NCBI RefSeq assembly: GCF_024679245.1
Contig: NC_090178.1
Coordinates: 12,199,979-12,263,978 of the forward strand
From: Pseudorasbora parva
Taxonomy: Eukaryota > Chordata > Actinopteri > Cypriniformes > Gobionidae
Length of the DNA: 64,000 nucleotides
Direction: 5' to 3'
Each line of letters begins with the position of its first letter. Position 1 is the first letter of the stretch. Shown piece after piece: positions 60,298-64,000 of this stretch. A program made the position numbers and the translations under genes. The notes beneath the pieces were generated by a model. The model worked only from the letters and a program-made list of their open reading frames with translations. It was not told the origin of the DNA and made no database searches.

Positions 60298-61555
60298 TAT
60301 TTAAAGGTGCCTTAGAATGATTTAAAACAATATTTTAAATTGTTCTCTGATATCTAAATAGAGGGTATGTGGCTTATTTAAGGTCAAAAATGGTCCCGAT
60401 ACAGTTTTACAGGTCCATTTACAACCCTATAAATTGTCCCTAGGATGTAATGCTCTGTTTTTGACTTATTTCGAAGGGTGGAGAATATTAATGCGGAGCT
60501 CTGCTCTGATTGGCTGTTTCACTGCACAGCTCAATGACAGCTAACACATCTATACCATCCGTCATGACAATGATTTTACAATGATAGCTTCTTTACTTTG
60601 AATCACGAACTGAAGAGGGTAGCACATAAATATGTTGTTTGTACAGTAACTTAACAGTTTGACAGTAGAGTACTGATTTAAAAGTAGATTTATTTAGCCA
60701 AACAAAGTAATGTAGAAGCCACTCAAAATAGTGTCGTGTTTACTACTCACCCACTGCAAAATAATCCTACTTCAGTTTTAACTCGTTTCAACTTAGATGG
60801 TGGAGAAGGTGACGTTAGCTACAAGGATTGAGTGAGTGATCTGTAAGCAACTAAACAGTAGTAGTAAATGTAGTTAGCTACTGAGTTGTGTTGATGATGA
60901 AATATAGGCTATAATTTAGATTTCAATCCGTCAAAAGGGATCGACATACGTATCTACTGTTGTATTTTATGACAACACTGGCAGGAAATAATATTAACCT
61001 TTGTCATTTGACAAACTGTTGTGTGTGCTACTTGGAGTTTCTAATACTAGCCTCTTGCGTTGGATCTAGTCTAGACAACACACAGGATATTATCGTAATG
61101 ATGTCTTACTAAGAAACTTTTAATTTAATCATAAATGGGTTCGACACTCAAGAAGTGGATAAAATAACTACTTACTGTTTGCAGGAATATGGTTGGAATC
61201 GGCCCTTTCTTCAGTTTTAGACGTGGAGCGAATCCTGCTTGATATTGTCCCAGGTTAGAGCAACTGTACGTGTTGAAATGGGCCGAGCAAACGAACAAAT
61301 TTGAATTCAATTGTTGTGGTATCCGATTGTAAATAAACATCAACCATGACTGTTGACATTGTTTATCTGTAGGAAGGGTATGAAAAGTCCTCACATCCCC
61401 TGCACAGCCTGGAACATGACATTTGTGTCCATGATCTGCCGTTTTCGCTATGCTTGCTTATCTGCTGAACTCCCAACGGCTGCGCACTGCGCAGTTCCGC
61501 CTGACAATGAACATGCAAATGTTAGGAGTGTACATATTAAAGAGGGGGGGTGAAA
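60298..61555 (-). mobile_element. Putative THAP-coding element (approximate limits)
   Basis: Starts ATTTAAAGGTGCCTTAGAAT, a phrase seen at the tips of many fish elements, and a possible opposite tip lies near ATTAAAGAGGGGGGGTGAAA (61535-61555). The minus strand holds a THAP-like exon (61176-61460). Ends are guessed, not proven by a target duplication. Confidence 0.45.
61176..61460 (-). pseudogene. THAP-domain exon (element-derived or gene fragment)
   Basis: Open on the minus strand: ADHGHKCHVPGCAGDVRTFH, LPTDKQCQQSWLMFIYNRIP, then LFVCSAHFNTYSCSNLGQYQ and AGFAPRLKLKKGPIPTIF. It shows the THAP C2CH pattern: C-x4-C (KCHVPGC), an invariant Trp, C-x2-H (CSAHF), and a PIPTIF close standing for AVPTIF. 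It ends at a good donor (CAAACA/GTAAGT, GT at 61175-61174). Open throughout, so it may be fairly young. The next exon was not found. THAP domains bind DNA; in fish most such orphan exons belong to transposons. Confidence 0.7.
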
Positions 61556-61814
61556 CACTCAGTTTCAGTCAGTGTCATGTCAATCTTGAGTACCTATAGA
61601 GTAGCACTGCATCCTGCATATCTCTGAAAAGTCTTATTTTTTTTATAATTATATAAGAAAGATGCGCTGTTCCGAGTCTTTCCGAAAAAAGCCGAGCGGG
61701 TGGGGGCGTATCGTGTGAGCGGATGACGAGTGCGCGCCGCTGTTATTGTGTTGAGTGCGTCGTAAAGCTGTGTCGTCCCTAACAGCGGGAAAAAACTTTA
61801 TTCAAAATAAAAAT

Positions 61815-62046
61815 ATGGCTTTTAATCAGATACAGCCATACATCTATGATCCGGAATCAGACCCAGAGGCTGAAGTTGAACAGGAGCAGCAGCAAAAACG
61901 ACTAGAGCAGGACGTCTCTATGTGGTACAAGTTATACACTAACTATATAATATGCTTAGCGGCTTGTTATTTACATATTTATACTTGAATTATATCGTCG
62001 TATTTTTTGTCTTTGAAGGTGTACATGTGGGAAGTGCAGTTGTGCA
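61815..62046 (+). pseudogene. P2RX7_C-like coding fragment, cut by a hAT end
   Basis: From ATG 61815: MAFNQIQPYIYDPESDPEAE, then VEQEQQQKRLEQDVSMW. Using donor ATGTG/GTACAAG (61924/61925) and acceptor CTTTGAAG (exon from 62019) the frame continues W-CTCGKCSCAQ. The acidic 'YxYDPESDPE' start followed by W-C-x-C-G-x-C is the layout of P2RX7 C-terminal-like (P2RX7_C) proteins, which are multiplied in fish and often linked to transposons. The reading frame is destroyed at 62047, where a Tol2-like terminus begins. Confidence 0.55.
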
Positions 62047-62760
62047 CAGAGGTGTCAAGTAACGAAGTACAAATACTTCGTTACCTTACTTAAGTAGAAA
62101 TTTTGGGTATCTATACTTTACTGGAGTAATTATTTTTCTGCCTACTTTTTACTTCTACTCCTTACATTTTCACGCAATTATCTGTACTTTCTACTCCTTA
62201 CTTTTTAAAAATAGCCTCGTTACTCCTCTTTCATTTAATCTTGTTTAAAAAAAAATGCAGATAAATCGCGTCATCCGGATAGTGTGAATTTGATTGTGGT
62301 TGGATGAGAAGTGTAAACATATACCAAACCAACACCCTATTGGTTACTACGCGATCCATCGTGCCTGCACATGACTCAAAGCACAAATCACACACGGTGT
62401 TGCCAAATTGGGCGGGTTCCAGCGGACAAGCACGCACTTTCAGTCAATCAGCGATCAGCAGGCAGACGCGCTCATTCATGACAGCCAGGTTTTTAGCGCG
62501 ATAACTCGTGATAGATGTATATTCAAGTGATCGCTATGCTAAAGTGGCATACATACAGTATATATATACACAACCCGTTTCTACAGTAAGGAGTGGGAGA
62601 GTGAACCAACTCTCAAACGTGGAATACACCTGTGACTCGAAGACTCTTTATAAATATAATCATGATTCCTGTCCATCATACACTCAGGACATCTGCAACT
62701 AGCAACCCCAACAGCTGCTGAAAGAGGTTTGAATCAGTTATGACTGGGCTAAGTGCATGT
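62047..62760 (+). mobile_element. Tol2-like hAT left end (right limit uncertain)
   Basis: CAGAGGTGTCAAGTAACGAA, then TTACTTAAGTAGAAATTTTG, ACTTTACTGGAGTAATTATT and TACTTTCTACTCCTTAC. The CAGAGGTGT tip and the repeated (T)ACTTNAGTA words are those of the Tol2 group of hAT elements. No matching right tip or eight-base duplication was found in the window, so the element is truncated, or its end lies inside later rearranged sequence. Confidence 0.7.
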
Positions 62761-63423
62761 TCTATGAACTTCACAAGGGTAGGCCTACTGTAGTTTTGTC
62801 AGAGCAAAGCTAAGCGCATTGTTGTTATTTTTTTGTCGGCGGATTATTGTACAGTAATTTATCAATGAATTACGCATTTTGGCAGTGGCATGTGCGTAGA
62901 TTACGTGGGGGACGGGGGGGGGACGTGTCCCCCTCAATTTTAATAAAATGTATTTTCGTCCCCCGCACTTTTACTGGGTCTCACCGATTCTAGTCGACCC
63001 GCTCCGAGCGGGATTCGGATCAGCGTTACCCTGCGCGGCGACAGCCAAATTAACAGGGACGCTAAAGACAGCCTTCTCTAATCTCGGTTGATAGAGCGCT
63101 ATTTGAGGTCACGGGCAAGTGTATTTACATAGAAACCAATGTGAATACATTAAGATTTAAAATCAGAGACAAAAATTAATCGATGCATGACCCGCTGTCA
63201 TTTTATTCGCATCTAAATATGAGGAGTTCGCTCTCACAGAAAGTCCAAATTCCAAAAGCGGCTTCGTAGATATGGGGCGCCGTTTGTAAAGCGGCTCACG
63301 CTGAAAATAACAGCAGCATTTTGTCACATTTAGCTACAAACAATGTTTAAAAAAACTGGTATGGATTTTTGACGGTCACTTTTTAGCACATTTACAACAA
63401 TATTTATCAACTTGGAGATATTT
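62761..63423. other. No gene seen; GC-rich patches
   Basis: 62910-63060 has a G run, GTCCCCCTCAATTTTAAT and CGACCCGCTCCGAGCGGGAT, which looks like decayed transposon sequence. Nothing assignable. Confidence 0.3.
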
Positions 63424-64000
63424 TAAATAGTTAAATCTAAATATTAAATGTTACAACTAAATATTAAATGTTAAATATAAATATAAATGTTAAATATAAA
63501 TATAAATCTAAATGTTAAATCTAAATGTTAAATCTAAATATAAATGTTAAATCTAAATCTAAATGTTAAATCTAAATCTAAATGTTAAATCTAAATCTAA
63601 ATGTTAAATCTAAATGTTAAATCTAAATCTAAATGTTAAATCTAAAACTAAATGTTAAATCTAAATGTTAAATCCAAATCTAAATGTTAAATCTAAATAT
63701 TAAATCTAAATCTAAATGTTAAATCTAAATGTTAAATCTAAATATTAAATCTAAATCTAAATGTTAAATCTAAATGTTAAATCTAAACGTTAAATCTAAA
63801 TGTTGAATCTAAACGTTAAATCTAAATCTAAATGTTAAATCTAAATTTAAATCTAAATGTTAAATCTAAATGTTAAATCTAAATCTAAATTTTTAATTTA
63901 AATGTTAAATCTAAATATCAATGTTAAATATAAATGTTAAATCTAAATCTAAATGTTAAATCTAAATGTTAAATCTAAATCTAAATCTAAATGTTGAAGC
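63424..64000. repeat. AT-rich minisatellite (TAAATC / TAAATGT units)
   Basis: Over 570 bases of 6-base TAAATC and 7-base TAAATGT units mixed into 13- and 19-base higher-order blocks, continuing past the window edge. Left end gradual (ATATTAAATGTT variants from about 63424), the rest regular with rare changes. Confidence 0.95.

Noticed and set aside
63424..64000. Telomere repeat
   Set aside because: Units are TAAATC/TAAATGT, not TTAGGG or its complement.

Overview
The window is vertebrate nuclear DNA, most probably from a cyprinid fish. The reasons are: a spliced zinc-finger gene with one giant coding exon; introns and flanks built almost entirely from teleost-type DNA transposons (Tc1, piggyBac, hAT, THAP-coding elements and many small non-autonomous elements); long CA, TA and GA microsatellites; and a SINE at 41329-41460 whose layout fits the HAmo-type tRNA-derived SINEs of cyprinids. 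No bacterial-style operon, CRISPR array, rRNA or tRNA gene was seen.

Only one host protein gene is supported. It lies on the minus strand and encodes a large ZAS-family zinc-finger transcription factor, best matched to HIVEP3 (Schnurri-3/KRC). Four coding exons can be placed to the base with compatible reading phases: 15823-11226 (431 bases of 5' UTR, then 1389 codons), 10666-10515, 2501-2326 and 2222-2121. They carry the N-terminal C2H2 pair, a central CCHC finger and the C-terminal C2H2 pair; the last finger is split by a 103-base intron. The rest of the gene lies beyond position 1, and its first non-coding exons probably lie beyond position 64000, so most of 15.8-64 kb is likely 5' intron (inference).

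Layout. 1-2.1 kb: intron with a decayed Tc1. 2.1-2.5 kb: ZAS-C exons. 2.5-10.5 kb: an 8-kb intron holding a structurally intact Tc1 element with a full-length transposase ORF (3306-4943), several palindromic elements and a piggyBac copy (6931-8930) with an L2-like LINE fragment inside it. 10.5-15.8 kb: two hivep3 exons separated by a 559-base intron, two thirds of which is a transposon. 16-36 kb: small elements, a second Tc1 with a decayed transposase (18620-20232), a transposon-in-transposon nest at 24 kb, two related hAT-like copies and a large foldback. 36360-40914: an ACGTT-rich element with TA target duplication and a THAP-domain relic. 41-53 kb: SINE, more small elements, a chimeric Tc1, another nest (49954-50885) and microsatellites. 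54.7-55.8 kb: a decayed Tc1. 60-62.7 kb: THAP and P2RX7_C-like coding relics, the latter broken by a Tol2-like hAT end. 63.4-64 kb: an AT-rich minisatellite running off the edge.

The strongest leads for something poorly described are the 4.55-kb ACGTT element with its inverted THAP duplication, the intact Tc1 inside hivep3, and the P2RX7_C-like exon interrupted by a hAT end. No host defence or biosynthetic system was recognised.
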